From Sulfitobacter sp. LCG007 (GTDB taxonomy: Bacteria > Pseudomonadota > Alphaproteobacteria > Rhodobacterales > Rhodobacteraceae): 64,000 bases of DNA. Positions 8,695 through 17,530 of the stretch are shown here, piece by piece. The first letter of the stretch is position 1, and every line of letters starts with the position of its first letter. A model generated the notes under the pieces. It was not told the DNA's origin, made no database searches, and saw only the letters and a program-made list of their open reading frames with translations. The position numbers and the translations under genes were made by a program. The stretch spans positions 3,596,001-3,660,000 of the forward strand of contig NZ_CP161805.1 in assembly GCF_040801785.1 (NCBI RefSeq), in the 5' to 3' direction.

Positions 8695-8874
8695 AACAGG
8701 GTGTCGCCCCCAATATACTGATACTGAATAAGATATTGCTGCATTTCGGTCAGAGACCCACGCAAGGCAGCACGCAAAAATCGCTTCAGGCATTGATGAA
8801 AGTGAGTTGTCAGCTGAATTTTCCTTAACTAACCTCGGGTGAATGGCCGTGTATTCGCGGCGGGGGCCTGACTG

Positions 8875-9160
8875 ATGTGGACGATTGCCAAAGACCGTGC
8901 TCTGCGCGAACGCGCCGGCCAAGTCATTGTCGGCGGGATGCACCGGCACCAGTCCACCGTCCTCCTGCCGGACGACTTTTCCCCGGCCCCCTTCGGACAC
9001 CGACGCAACGCGGATCGCCGATGCGGCCATGCCCTCTTCCGCACGGCAAGGCGGCGTCTGCCTTCCTCCCTGCGGGGCCTTGTTCATGAATGTCGCGATG
9101 ACCCGAAAGGACATCGCCCGGACCCTCGACGTCACCGGCGCCGCGTTCGAGGAAATCAGT
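8875..9160 (+). pseudogene. Decayed class III aminotransferase: fused N- and C-terminal remnants
   Basis: From the ATG at 8875 one frame encodes ALRERAGQVIVGGMHRHQS and LLPDDF, matching the N-terminal helix and loop of glutamate-1-semialdehyde aminomutase-like enzymes (compare RLRERAKAVIPAGM in the intact gene at 18-1271). After about 40 residues, a different frame encodes ADAAMPSSARQGGV and LFMNVAMTRKDIARTLD, matching the C-terminal end of the same family. About 320 middle residues, including the PLP lysine, are missing and the two pieces are in different frames. The relationship is judged by eye. It lies just upstream of the transporter's binding-protein gene, hinting that an aminotransferase once headed that operon. 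Confidence 0.6.
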
Positions 9161-9250
9161 CGAAGCCGCGCCTCCCACGGACCGTCGCCAGCAATCGCGG
9201 CGCATCCGGGGGCTGAACGGCAAGACATGCGCCAACAGGGAAAAACGAGA

Positions 9251-10837
9251 ATGAAACACATGAACTTGAAATGCGGCGTCGCCGCCATCGCCATCGCGGG
9301 ATCGGCATTCCTCGCACCACCCGTCCTCGCCCAGGAAGACGACACGCTGGTCATCGCCCGCTCCATGGACGTCAACTCGCTCGATCCGTCCCGGGCCTTC
9401 TGCGACACCTGCCAGTTCTATCTGACGGCGGTCTACGACACGCTGCTGACGCTGGCACCGGACAACAAGTCCCTCGTCCCCAACCTCGCCGAAAGCTGGG
9501 AGGTAAACGAAGACTTCACGGAATTCACCTTCCGGCTGAAGGACGCTGTTTTCGCGGACGGCTCGCCGGTCGAGGCTTCCGACGTGGTCTGGAGCTTCGA
9601 GCGTCTCCAGAACCTCAAGGCGTCGGCATCGTTCATCATGGAGGGCATGGTGACCACCGAGGCGGTGGACCCGAAGACCGTCAAGGTCACGGTTGAATCT
9701 CCCAACTCGGAATTCCTCAACAAGCTTTCGGCGCCCTACACCGGCATCCTGAATGCCGACATGCTCAAGGAAGCCGGCGCGCTGGCGACGGAGGATGCCG
9801 CCGAATCCGACCGGGCGGAATCGTGGTTTCTCGAGCATTCCGCCGGATCCGGTCCGTTCGTGCTGGCAAGCTATTCGCCGGAATCCGAACTCCGGCTGAA
9901 GCGCAACGATGCCTATTGGGGCGAGGCGCCCGCCTTCTCGGAGATCGTCGTGACCCAGATCCAGGACGCGGTCAGTCAGGCCCAGGCACTGGAGACCGGC
10001 CAGGTCGATATCGCGATGCAGATCGACCCGGACACGGCCACGTCGATCCGCTCTCCCGAGGTGACGACGGAAGTGATCCCCTCCTACAACTTCCTCTACA
10101 TCGGCTTCATTCCCGGCGCGAAAGGCATGTCGGAGGTGCTGACCCAGGACGTCCGCCAGGCGCTGGCGCTGGCGATCGACTATGACGGCATGCTCGACTT
10201 CACCGTGGGCGGCAACGGAGCGAAGCAGGCGGCGCCGATCCCGAACGGATTTCCCGGCACGGCCAATCTCGAGCCCCGCGCACAGGATGTCGAAAAGGCC
10301 AGGCAGATGCTGGCCGATGCGGGCCAGTCCGACCTCAAGCTGGTCGCCGGCTATCCCAACGACAACGTCTACGGTGTCGACTTCAACATCATGATGCAGA
10401 AGGTCCAGCAGGACTTCGCCGCTGTCGGCGTCGAGCTCGAGCTCAAGCCGCTTACATGGGCGGTCTGGCGCGACGAACTGGCCGCGGGCGAGTTCCCGGT
10501 GACGGCCGTCTACTATGCGCCCGACTATTTCGGGTCGGGGCAGTATGTCGGATATTTCGCGATGATGGAGGGTTCGCCCTGGCTGCGTCGTGCAGCGATC
10601 GACGCGCCGGAGCTGGTGCTCAATTCAGCCGAAGCCGAGTTGAACACCAAGGCGCTCGCCAGCGCAGGGGAAGACGCCGATGCGATCTACGAAGAGCTCG
10701 CGAAGCAGATGATGGACGACGCCATCATCCTTCCGCTTGTATCGCCGAACCTCGTGCTGGCCTATCGCAACGACATCGAAGGCGTCCGGTATTCCGCGTG
10801 CTGCAACATCCCTCTTGCGGAAATCTCGAGAAAGTAA
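9251..10837 (+). CDS. ABC transporter substrate-binding protein, peptide/nickel (SBP_bac_5) family
   Basis: A 528-residue periplasmic binding protein. A signal peptide with hydrophobic core VAAIAIAGSAFLAPP ends at VLA-QE near residue 27. SLDPSRAF, LVPNLAESWEVNEDFTEFTF and FRLKDAVFADGSPVEASDVVWS are the conserved N-terminal signatures. The ATG at 9251 follows AGGGAAAAACGAGA; a second ATG nine bases on is also possible. It leads an operon of two permeases, two ATPases and an AroE-like dehydrogenase (to 15546), with permease spacing of only six bases. The family binds peptides but also sugars and opines, so the ligand is open. The sugar-acid enzymes upstream make a non-peptide ligand plausible. 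Confidence 0.88.
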   Translation: MKHMNLKCGVAAIAIAGSAFLAPPVLAQEDDTLVIARSMDVNSLDPSRAFCDTCQFYLTAVYDTLLTLAPDNKSLVPNLAESWEVNEDFTEFTFRLKDAVFADGSPVEASDVVWSFERLQNLKASASFIMEGMVTTEAVDPKTVKVTVESPNSEFLNKLSAPYTGILNADMLKEAGALATEDAAESDRAESWFLEHSAGSGPFVLASYSPESELRLKRNDAYWGEAPAFSEIVVTQIQDAVSQAQALETGQVDIAMQIDPDTATSIRSPEVTTEVIPSYNFLYIGFIPGAKGMSEVLTQDVRQALALAIDYDGMLDFTVGGNGAKQAAPIPNGFPGTANLEPRAQDVEKARQMLADAGQSDLKLVAGYPNDNVYGVDFNIMMQKVQQDFAAVGVELELKPLTWAVWRDELAAGEFPVTAVYYAPDYFGSGQYVGYFAMMEGSPWLRRAAIDAPELVLNSAEAELNTKALASAGEDADAIYEELAKQMMDDAIILPLVSPNLVLAYRNDIEGVRYSACCNIPLAEISRK

Positions 10838-10843
10838 CGCCGC

Positions 10844-11857
10844 ATGCTCGCCTATGTCCTCAAAAGGCTGATCTCCATCCCCTTCCTTCTGCTGGGCGTG
10901 GCGAGCGTGTCCTTCGTTCTGTCACAGATGACCAAGGGCGACCCGCTGGCCGCCCTTGTTCCCGAACGGATGATGACCAATCCCGAGGTGGTGGCCGCGG
11001 TCAAGGCGGAGTGGGGCCTCGACCAGCCACTGCCGGTCCGCTACGCGATCTATATCGGCAACCTTCTCAAGGGCGATCTGGGCACCTCTTTCGCGACCCG
11101 GCGGCCGGTGGCCACGGATATCGCAGAACGCCTGCCCGCCACGCTGGAGCTCGTGATCGCCGCGATGATCGTGGGCACCGTACTTGGCCTCGCGCTTGGC
11201 CTCGTGTCGGCGCGCTTCCGAGGCTCCGTCATCGACAGCGTCGCCCGCGTCTTCGCGCTGATCGGCTCGTCGCTGCCGATTTTCTGGTCGGGGCTGATCC
11301 TGCTTTACCTTCTGTCGGTGCGCATCTCGCTGGTGCCGGGGACCGGCCGCCTCCCGCCACGGGTCACGCCGCCGCCGCATCACAGCGGTTTCTACACCAT
11401 CGACGCGCTGATCGCGGGCGATCTCGCGCTTTTCTGGCAGGCACTTACCCATCTGGCGCTGCCCGCCCTGGTCCTTGGATGGGCCGTCACCGGCGTCATC
11501 ACGCGCCTTGTGCGGTCATCGCTGATCGAGGGACTGGCGCTCGACTATGCCCGCACGGCTCGGGCGAAGGGCGCACCGGAACGGACTGTCCTGATCCGCC
11601 ACGCCTTGCCCAACGCCATGATACCGCTTCTGACGATCCTGGGTTTCACGTTCGCCTATCTCATCACCGGCGCGGTGCTGACCGAGGCGATCTTTTCCTG
11701 GCCCGGCATCGGTTCGTACGCCGTGCGCGCAGCCGCCTCGCTTGACTATCCCGCCATCGGAGGCGTGACCATCGTCGGTTCCGTGGCCTTCCTGCTGGCC
11801 AATCTCGTCACCGATATCGCCTATGCCTGGGCGAACCCGCGGATCAAGGTGCACTGA
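10844..11857 (+). CDS. ABC transporter permease, DppB type
   Basis: A 337-residue inner-membrane protein with an N-terminal transmembrane helix (FLLLGVASVSFVLSQ), a periplasmic loop, and five further membrane segments. The EAA-loop region that contacts the ATPase reads YARTARAKGAPERTVLIRHA (about residues 237-256). KGDLGTSFATRRPV is a family motif. The stop overlaps the next permease by one base. It forms the translocation pore with the DppC-type permease that follows. Confidence 0.9.
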   Translation: MLAYVLKRLISIPFLLLGVASVSFVLSQMTKGDPLAALVPERMMTNPEVVAAVKAEWGLDQPLPVRYAIYIGNLLKGDLGTSFATRRPVATDIAERLPATLELVIAAMIVGTVLGLALGLVSARFRGSVIDSVARVFALIGSSLPIFWSGLILLYLLSVRISLVPGTGRLPPRVTPPPHHSGFYTIDALIAGDLALFWQALTHLALPALVLGWAVTGVITRLVRSSLIEGLALDYARTARAKGAPERTVLIRHALPNAMIPLLTILGFTFAYLITGAVLTEAIFSWPGIGSYAVRAAASLDYPAIGGVTIVGSVAFLLANLVTDIAYAWANPRIKVH

Positions 11858-12729
11858 TGAGCGATATTTCCCCGCCCGCCTCGCTTTCCGTGCGTCCCCG
11901 CAGAGTGGGAAACCTTCGCCGGATGATGCGGCGCCTGCCGCTCACGGCCAAGATCGGGGCTGTCATCCTGCTGTTCTGGATCGTGACGGTGCTCACCATC
12001 CAGTTCTGGCCACTCGCCGATCCGCTCGCCATGATCGGGCGCCGCCTGCAGCCGCCGTCCGCGGCACATTGGCTGGGGACGGACGCGCTTGGCCGCGACG
12101 TGTTCTCGCGCACACTGCACGGGGCCGTCTGGTCGGTTCCGATCGCCATTCTCGTCGTGTCCTGCGCCGTCGCCATCGGATCTCTGCTGGGGGCCCTGTC
12201 GGGCTTTTACGGCGGATGGTGGGGCGCGATCATCATGCGGCTGGTGGACGTGACGGTCGCGTTCCCGCCGATCCTGCTGGCCATGGCGGTGGCCGCCATG
12301 CTGGGCCCAGGACTCGCCAACGCCTCGATCGCCATGGTCATCGTCTGGTGGCCGATCTACGCGCGCCTGATGCGGGCGCAGGTTCTGGAAGTACGCGAGC
12401 GTGAGCATGTCGAAGCTGCGGTCGCCGGCGGCGCGGGCAGCCTGCGCGTGCTTCGGGTCCATGTCCTTCCGCTCTGCTGGACGCCGACCCTGATCAACGC
12501 GACGATGGACTTCGGACAGGTCGTCCTGCTCGCCGCTTCGCTCAGCTTCATCGGCCTGGGCGCCACGCCGCCCTCGCCCGAATGGGGCAGCATGATTTCC
12601 GAAGGCGCGACGCGCTTTTACGAATGGTGGATCGCCTTCGGTCCCGGCATGGCGATCCTGTCGGTCGTGCTGGCGACGTCCTTTCTGGGCGACGGGTTGC
12701 GCGATCTGTTCGACCGGAGATCGTCATGA
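11857..12729 (+). CDS. ABC transporter permease, DppC type
   Basis: A 290-residue permease with an N-terminal cytoplasmic tail (about 30 residues), a first membrane helix (IGAVILLFWIVTVLTI), the DppC signature HWLGTDALGRDVFSR around residues 69-83, and the EAA-like loop YARLMRAQVLEVREREHVEA. LSFIGLGATPPSPEWGSM near the C-terminus is also diagnostic. Its stop overlaps the ATG of the first ATPase (ATGA). It partners the DppB-type permease. Confidence 0.9.
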   Translation: MSDISPPASLSVRPRRVGNLRRMMRRLPLTAKIGAVILLFWIVTVLTIQFWPLADPLAMIGRRLQPPSAAHWLGTDALGRDVFSRTLHGAVWSVPIAILVVSCAVAIGSLLGALSGFYGGWWGAIIMRLVDVTVAFPPILLAMAVAAMLGPGLANASIAMVIVWWPIYARLMRAQVLEVREREHVEAAVAGGAGSLRVLRVHVLPLCWTPTLINATMDFGQVVLLAASLSFIGLGATPPSPEWGSMISEGATRFYEWWIAFGPGMAILSVVLATSFLGDGLRDLFDRRSS

Positions 12730-13715
12730 CCGCTCCGCTGCTTGAATTGCGCGACCTTCGCATCTCGTTCGGCAACAGCGACCGGGTCTGGGCCGAAGCC
12801 CTTCGCGGCGTCGACCTGACGCTCGATCCGGGCGAGGTGCTGGGCGTCGTCGGCGAAAGCGGGTCGGGCAAGTCCATCGCGATGATGGCGTTTCTCCAGC
12901 TGCTTCCGCCCGGAACCAGAGTGACCGGCAGCGCGCGCTTCGACGGTCAGGAGCTTATCGGCATGGCGCCCTCGCGCATCCAGCGCATCCGGGGCAAGGA
13001 CATCGGCTGCGTCTTTCAGGATCCGCTCTCGGCCTTCAACCCGGTGCTGCGCATCGGTGATCAGATCGCCGAGGCGATACGCCTGCACGATCGCAGCATC
13101 TCGAGCCGAGACGCGCTGAAAGAGGTGGAGCGGCTGTTCGAGCGGGTCGCCATTCCGCAGCCCTCGCGGCGCGTCCGCCAGTATCCGCATGAATTTTCGG
13201 GCGGCATGCGGCAACGGGCGATGATCGCGATGGCGCTGGCCAACAGGCCCAAGCTGGTGATCGCGGACGAGCCGACCACGGCGCTGGACGTCACCGTGCA
13301 GGCGCAGATCCTCGACCTGCTGCGCGAGCTGCGCAGCGACCTCGGCATCGGGCTCGTGCTGATAACCCACGATCTCGGCGTCGTCGCCGGGATCGCCGAC
13401 CGCATCGCCGTGATGTACGGCGGGCGCATCGTCGAACAGGCCGAGACGGATCCGCTGTTCTACGAGACCGCCCATCCCTATACTTCCGGGCTGATCGGGG
13501 CGGTGCCCACCATCGACGGATCGCGCGCGCTTCAGCAGATCGAGGGCACCCCGCCCTCGATCTTAAACCGCCCGCCCGGCTGCTCCTTCCATCCGCGCTG
13601 TTCGCGCGCACAGGCGATCTGCGCCGCCGTGGACCCCGGGTTGCGACGCACGGGCGGCACCGAGTGTGCCTGCCATTTCCCGATCGGGGCCCACCAGACA
13701 GAGGTTGCCGAATGA
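12726..13715 (+). CDS. ABC transporter ATP-binding protein, DppD type
   Basis: A 329-residue ATPase. Walker A is GESGSGKS (about residues 44-51), the Q-loop is VFQDPLSAFNP, the signature is EFSGGMRQR and Walker B is LVIADEPTTALD. The C-terminus carries the oligopeptide-transporter domain with cysteines (GCSFHPRCSRAQAIC) that binds an iron-sulfur cluster in some homologues. The ATG at 12726 overlaps the permease stop. Its stop overlaps the start of the AroE-like gene, placing that gene inside the transporter operon. Confidence 0.9.
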   Translation: MTAPLLELRDLRISFGNSDRVWAEALRGVDLTLDPGEVLGVVGESGSGKSIAMMAFLQLLPPGTRVTGSARFDGQELIGMAPSRIQRIRGKDIGCVFQDPLSAFNPVLRIGDQIAEAIRLHDRSISSRDALKEVERLFERVAIPQPSRRVRQYPHEFSGGMRQRAMIAMALANRPKLVIADEPTTALDVTVQAQILDLLRELRSDLGIGLVLITHDLGVVAGIADRIAVMYGGRIVEQAETDPLFYETAHPYTSGLIGAVPTIDGSRALQQIEGTPPSILNRPPGCSFHPRCSRAQAICAAVDPGLRRTGGTECACHFPIGAHQTEVAE

Positions 13716-14536
13716 GCCTTCCCCCTCGCACGACCCAGAGCATCACCGGCAAGACAAGGCTGATGTTCATCATGGGCGATCCGATCGATCATGTCGTCGG
13801 GACGGCCGTGCTGAATGCCGCCTGGTCACGACTGGGACGCGATATGGTGACGGTCCCGCTGCATGTGCGGCCCGACGATCTGGGCCGGATGCTCGACATG
13901 CTTCGCGCGTCCGACAATGTGGCGGGCACCGGCATCACCATTCCGCACAAGATCGCGGGGCGCGCCATGATGGATCACCTGACCGAGGCCGCCATGCTTG
14001 CGGGGGCAGTCAACTTCGTCCGGCGCAATGCCGATGGGACGCTGACCGGACACAATGTCGATGGCACGGGCTTTCTTGCAGGCCTCGCGGCGCGCGGCAT
14101 CGTGCTGGATGGCAGGCGCGTGGCACTTTCAGGTGCCGGCGGCGTCGCGCGTTCGATCGCATTCGCGGTTGCCGGCTCCGGCGCCCGCTCGCTGACTCTG
14201 CGCAACCGCGACATGTCCAAGGCCGAGGCACTGGCGCGTGACATCGCGGCATGGACCGGCGCGAACGGCTGCGGCGTCACCGCGCGACAAGACATCGGGC
14301 AGCCCGAGATCCTGATCAATGCCACCTCGCTGGGCATGACCGAAACGGATCCGCTGCCCTTCACCGAAGCGGAAATGGCGCAGGCCATCTGTCTTGCCGA
14401 AGTGGTGATGACACCGGCAGAGACGCCGGTGATGAAACTGGCGGCCGGGCGCGGAATCGCGACGGTCGGCGGACGCGCGATGATGGACCCTCAGGCCGAC
14501 CTCGTCGCCCGGTTTCTCGACGGGGATCCGGCGTGA
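13712..14536 (+). CDS. Shikimate dehydrogenase-like (AroE family) oxidoreductase
   Basis: A 274-residue AroE-fold protein. The catalytic lysine sits in TIPHK (about residue 77), the paired aspartate in HNVDGTGF (about 116) and the dinucleotide loop is SGAGGVARS. The N-terminal substrate loop, normally SHSLSP with two serines that hold the shikimate carboxylate, reads DHVVGT here. The true substrate is therefore probably not shikimate. It is coupled by four-base overlaps to an ABC ATPase on each side (ATGA in, GTGA out), an unusual location that argues for a catabolic oxidation of the imported compound or its product. A housekeeping role is unlikely. Confidence 0.82.
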   Translation: MSLPPRTTQSITGKTRLMFIMGDPIDHVVGTAVLNAAWSRLGRDMVTVPLHVRPDDLGRMLDMLRASDNVAGTGITIPHKIAGRAMMDHLTEAAMLAGAVNFVRRNADGTLTGHNVDGTGFLAGLAARGIVLDGRRVALSGAGGVARSIAFAVAGSGARSLTLRNRDMSKAEALARDIAAWTGANGCGVTARQDIGQPEILINATSLGMTETDPLPFTEAEMAQAICLAEVVMTPAETPVMKLAAGRGIATVGGRAMMDPQADLVARFLDGDPA

Positions 14537-15546
14537 CTCCGGCGGCACCCCCTTCCGGCCAGGCGCCGGCCCTGTCGGTCCGGGACCTGACGAAATCCTT
14601 CCCCCTGCGCGGCGGATTGCTGGGGCGTACGGTCGGCGCGGTACAGGCCGTCTCGGGCATTTCCTTCGACATCGCGCCCGGCGAGACGTTCGGCCTCGTG
14701 GGCGAATCCGGTTGCGGCAAGTCTACCCTCGGGCGCAGCATCCTGCGCCTGATCGAACCCACCTCCGGACAGGTCAGCCTGGGCGGACAGGATGTGACGG
14801 CAGCGGACAGCGACGGATTGCGCAGGCTTCGCCGGGACATGCAGATCGTTTTTCAGGACCCCATGGCGTCGTTGCACCCGCGCATGACCATCGCGCGAAT
14901 CCTCGCCGAAGGACTTTTGCTGGCGGATCTGCCGCGCGCGCAGCTGAGCGCCCGGATCGGCGAGCTGATCGACCTTGTGAGGCTCCCGGCCGATACCGCG
15001 TCGCGCTACCCGCATGAATTGTCCGGCGGACAGCGCCAACGCGTCGGCATCGCGCGCGCCCTGTCCCTGAACCCGAAGCTGGTGGTGCTCGACGAGCCTG
15101 TCTCGGCGCTTGACGTGTCCATCCAGGCCGGTGTGCTGAACCTGTTGGAAGAGTTGCAGAAAGATATCGGCTGCGCCTATCTCTTCATCGCGCACGACCT
15201 CGGCGTCGTGCGCCACATCTCGCATCGGGTCGCCGTGATGTACCTTGGCCGGATGGTCGAGATGGCCCCGGTGGACCGGCTGTTCTCGGAAGCCCAGCAC
15301 CCTTATACGCAGTCCCTGATCTCGGCCATTCCGCGTCCCGATCCCAGGCTGGAACGGGCAAGGAAGCGCATTGTGCTCAAGGGCGACCTGCCCTCCCCGA
15401 TCAATCCGCCGCCGGGTTGCCGGTTTCACACCCGCTGCCCGCGCGCGACCGAAATCTGTGCGCGACAGACGCCCGCGATGACCCCGGTCGGCACAAGCGG
15501 AGCGGCTGTGGCCTGTCATCATCCCGGACCCGACTCCCGGATCTGA
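14533..15546 (+). CDS. ABC transporter ATP-binding protein, DppF type
   Basis: A 337-residue ATPase starting at a GTG that overlaps the AroE-like gene's stop (GTGA). Walker A is GESGCGKS, the Q-loop [11 protein letters not shown], the signature ELSGGQRQR and Walker [13 protein letters not shown]. The C-terminal extension with [15 protein letters not shown] is the oligopeptide-transporter domain. The insertion [19 protein letters not shown] near the N-terminus is normal for DppF. It is the last gene of the transporter operon; the 247 bases that follow hold no recognisable gene. Confidence 0.9.
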   Translation: MTPAAPPSGQAPALSVRDLTKSFPLRGGLLGRTVGAVQAVSGISFDIAPGETFGLVGESGCGKSTLGRSILRLIEPTSGQVSLGGQDVTAADSDGLRRLRRDMQIVFQDPMASLHPRMTIARILAEGLLLADLPRAQLSARIGELIDLVRLPADTASRYPHELSGGQRQRVGIARALSLNPKLVVLDEPVSALDVSIQAGVLNLLEELQKDIGCAYLFIAHDLGVVRHISHRVAVMYLGRMVEMAPVDRLFSEAQHPYTQSLISAIPRPDPRLERARKRIVLKGDLPSPINPPPGCRFHTRCPRATEICARQTPAMTPVGTSGAAVACHHPGPDSRI

Positions 15547-15793
15547 AACCGCCGCGCCCGCACCTGTTGCTTGCCGGCCTCGGTACATCATGTCCCCGCG
15601 TCAGCAGCGCCATTGTGCCGGACGGGCGGTGCCCGACCTGAGTGCAGCGCGCGGGATTACGGAAACGCCCGGGCCGGGTGGCCGAATGACTGACCCGTTT
15701 CAGATCGTCCCAGCGGTCAACGGCTTGGCATCGCCTGTCCGCCGATGCGGGACTCAGGCGGCGCAAGGGACCGGGCAACCGTCAGGCCATCCC

Positions 15794-17530
15794 TCATTGC
15801 GCGGCCATCCGGGCCGTGCCTGCGTCGCGCGATGCCCGGGCCAGAAGATCCGCCAGCCACCGAGGTTCGGGTTGCGCCGGCGCGAGAGGATCGCGCGGGC
15901 CAAGCTTTTCCGTCAGCACCAGTTCCGCCAGCCGCTTCCGATCCGCCGAGACGGCGGGGTGATTTCCGGCGAGACGCGCGCCCTCCCAGGCCAGAAGGAT
16001 CGCCGAGGCCGCATGGTAGACCGCGCTGGCCGCCCTTCGCGTCTCGGAAGCCTCGGCGGCGCCGTCCTGCCCTGACGCCGACCGCAGCAGCGTCTCGGCC
16101 CGATCGAGCGCGCGCCCGAGGCTTTCGGCCAGCGGGCCTTCGACTTCCGACAGACAGCCGCACAGATGCGCCTTGAGCGCGTCGAAAGCCCCTTCCCGTC
16201 GCGCCGCGCGCATGACGTCCAGCGCCACGATATTGCTGGTGCCCTCCCAGATCGATCCCAGATGGGCATCGCGCAGAACGCGGGCGTCGGACCACTCCTC
16301 GATGTATCCGCAACCGCCGCGCACCTCCATCGAATCGCCCGCCACCTTGCGGGCATCGCGGCAGACCCGGAACTTCACCAGAGGGGTGAAAATACGCAGC
16401 ACGCTGGCCATGGCGGCATCGCCCCCATCCGCGGCGTGAAGCACCCGGGCAGTGTGAAAGACCATGCTGCGTCCCTGTTCGGCGGCAAGCAGCATCTTCG
16501 CGAGCTGCCTGCGCATCAGCGGCATCTCGATCAGGCGCTTTCCGAAGGCCTTGCGGTGCCGAGAGATGTAAAGCGCCTCCGAAACCGACCGGCGCATCAG
16601 GCCCGCGCTGCGCACACCGTTGGCAAGCCGGGACATGTTGATCATGTCGGTCATCTGCTTGAAGCCCTGCCCCGCCTCGCCGACCAGGTAGGCCTCTGCC
16701 CCTTCCAGCACGATTTCGCCGGAGGCCATCGAACGCGTCCCCATCTTGTCCTTGAGACGGACGATCCGGTAGCTGTTCAGGTTTCCATCCGGCAGGTGCC
16801 GGGGCAGCAGGAAGAGCGACAGGCCCCCGGTGCCCTCCGCGCCCCCCTCGGGCCGGGCGAGAACCATCGCGAGCGCGGCGTCCGGGTTCGAGCAGAACCA
16901 CTTGTCACCGTAAAGCCTCCAGCCGCCGTCCTGTTGGCGCGCCACGGTCTCGACCGCCCCGACATCGGAACCTGCCGCCTGTTCGGTCATGAACATCGCG
17001 CCCTGGAAAAGGCTGTCCATGTCCTGACTGGTCAGCCGCTCGGTGTAGCGTTCGACCAGGTCGCGCGAGCCGAACCTGCGCAATGTACGGGTCAGCGAAT
17101 CCGTCATGCTGAGGGGGCAGCAAAGGCCGAATTCCGCCTGCACGAAGAGATAGACCAGCGCATATTTCACCATCGGATGAAGCTTGCCCGGATGCCCGAA
17201 GACGCCGCCCCGATGCGACATGGCGGCGAGCCCGAACTCGCCGAAGGCGACTCGTTCGAGCTCCTGATAGGCCGGGTGCTTTTCGATGCGCTGGACCGGC
17301 GCGCCGGTCCGGTCCCGCAGCACAAGCGTCGGCGGATTCCTGTCGGCGGCAAGGGCAAGCGCCTCCAGCCGATCGCCGACGAGGGCGCCCATCTGCGCGA
17401 GCCGCGACTCGACGACCGCACGCATGTCGTCCGGCATGTAGACCGACAGCAGCGCCGCGAAGGCCGGATCGGCGTGATAGGCGTTCATGCCCCGGCTGTC
17501 CGGCACATTCGAGGCCGGCGACCCGGTCAT
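15794..17530 (-). CDS. AidB-like acyl-CoA dehydrogenase
   Basis: A 578-residue flavoenzyme, longer than the usual 380-residue acyl-CoA dehydrogenases. It matches the AidB branch: MTEQAAGSDVGA (FAD/substrate loop), LKDKMGTRSMASGEI, and GGCGYIEEWSDARVL. The glutamate in GSIWEGTSNI is the expected catalytic base. The C-terminal 130 residues form an extra helical domain. The start at 17530 overlaps the stop of the upstream fusion gene (ATGA), so it is the last gene of the minus-strand operon that begins with the TAXI-TRAP genes. It probably oxidises an unusual acyl-CoA made by the CoA transferase; a DNA-repair role like E. coli AidB is less likely in this context. Confidence 0.85.
   Translation of the reverse strand: MTGSPASNVPDSRGMNAYHADPAFAALLSVYMPDDMRAVVESRLAQMGALVGDRLEALALAADRNPPTLVLRDRTGAPVQRIEKHPAYQELERVAFGEFGLAAMSHRGGVFGHPGKLHPMVKYALVYLFVQAEFGLCCPLSMTDSLTRTLRRFGSRDLVERYTERLTSQDMDSLFQGAMFMTEQAAGSDVGAVETVARQQDGGWRLYGDKWFCSNPDAALAMVLARPEGGAEGTGGLSLFLLPRHLPDGNLNSYRIVRLKDKMGTRSMASGEIVLEGAEAYLVGEAGQGFKQMTDMINMSRLANGVRSAGLMRRSVSEALYISRHRKAFGKRLIEMPLMRRQLAKMLLAAEQGRSMVFHTARVLHAADGGDAAMASVLRIFTPLVKFRVCRDARKVAGDSMEVRGGCGYIEEWSDARVLRDAHLGSIWEGTSNIVALDVMRAARREGAFDALKAHLCGCLSEVEGPLAESLGRALDRAETLLRSASGQDGAAEASETRRAASAVYHAASAILLAWEGARLAGNHPAVSADRKRLAELVLTEKLGPRDPLAPAQPEPRWLADLLARASRDAGTARMAAQ

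Larger units (their letters stand above)
8527..8874. other. Gene-free intergenic region with regulatory structure
   Basis: No coding sequence was recognised here. It is visibly richer in A and T than its surroundings, especially 8630-8840. It contains a terminator-like inverted repeat (8638-8663) and a LacI-operator-like inverted repeat (8684-8694). It probably ends the transketolase transcript and begins the transcript of the downstream transporter. Confidence 0.5.
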
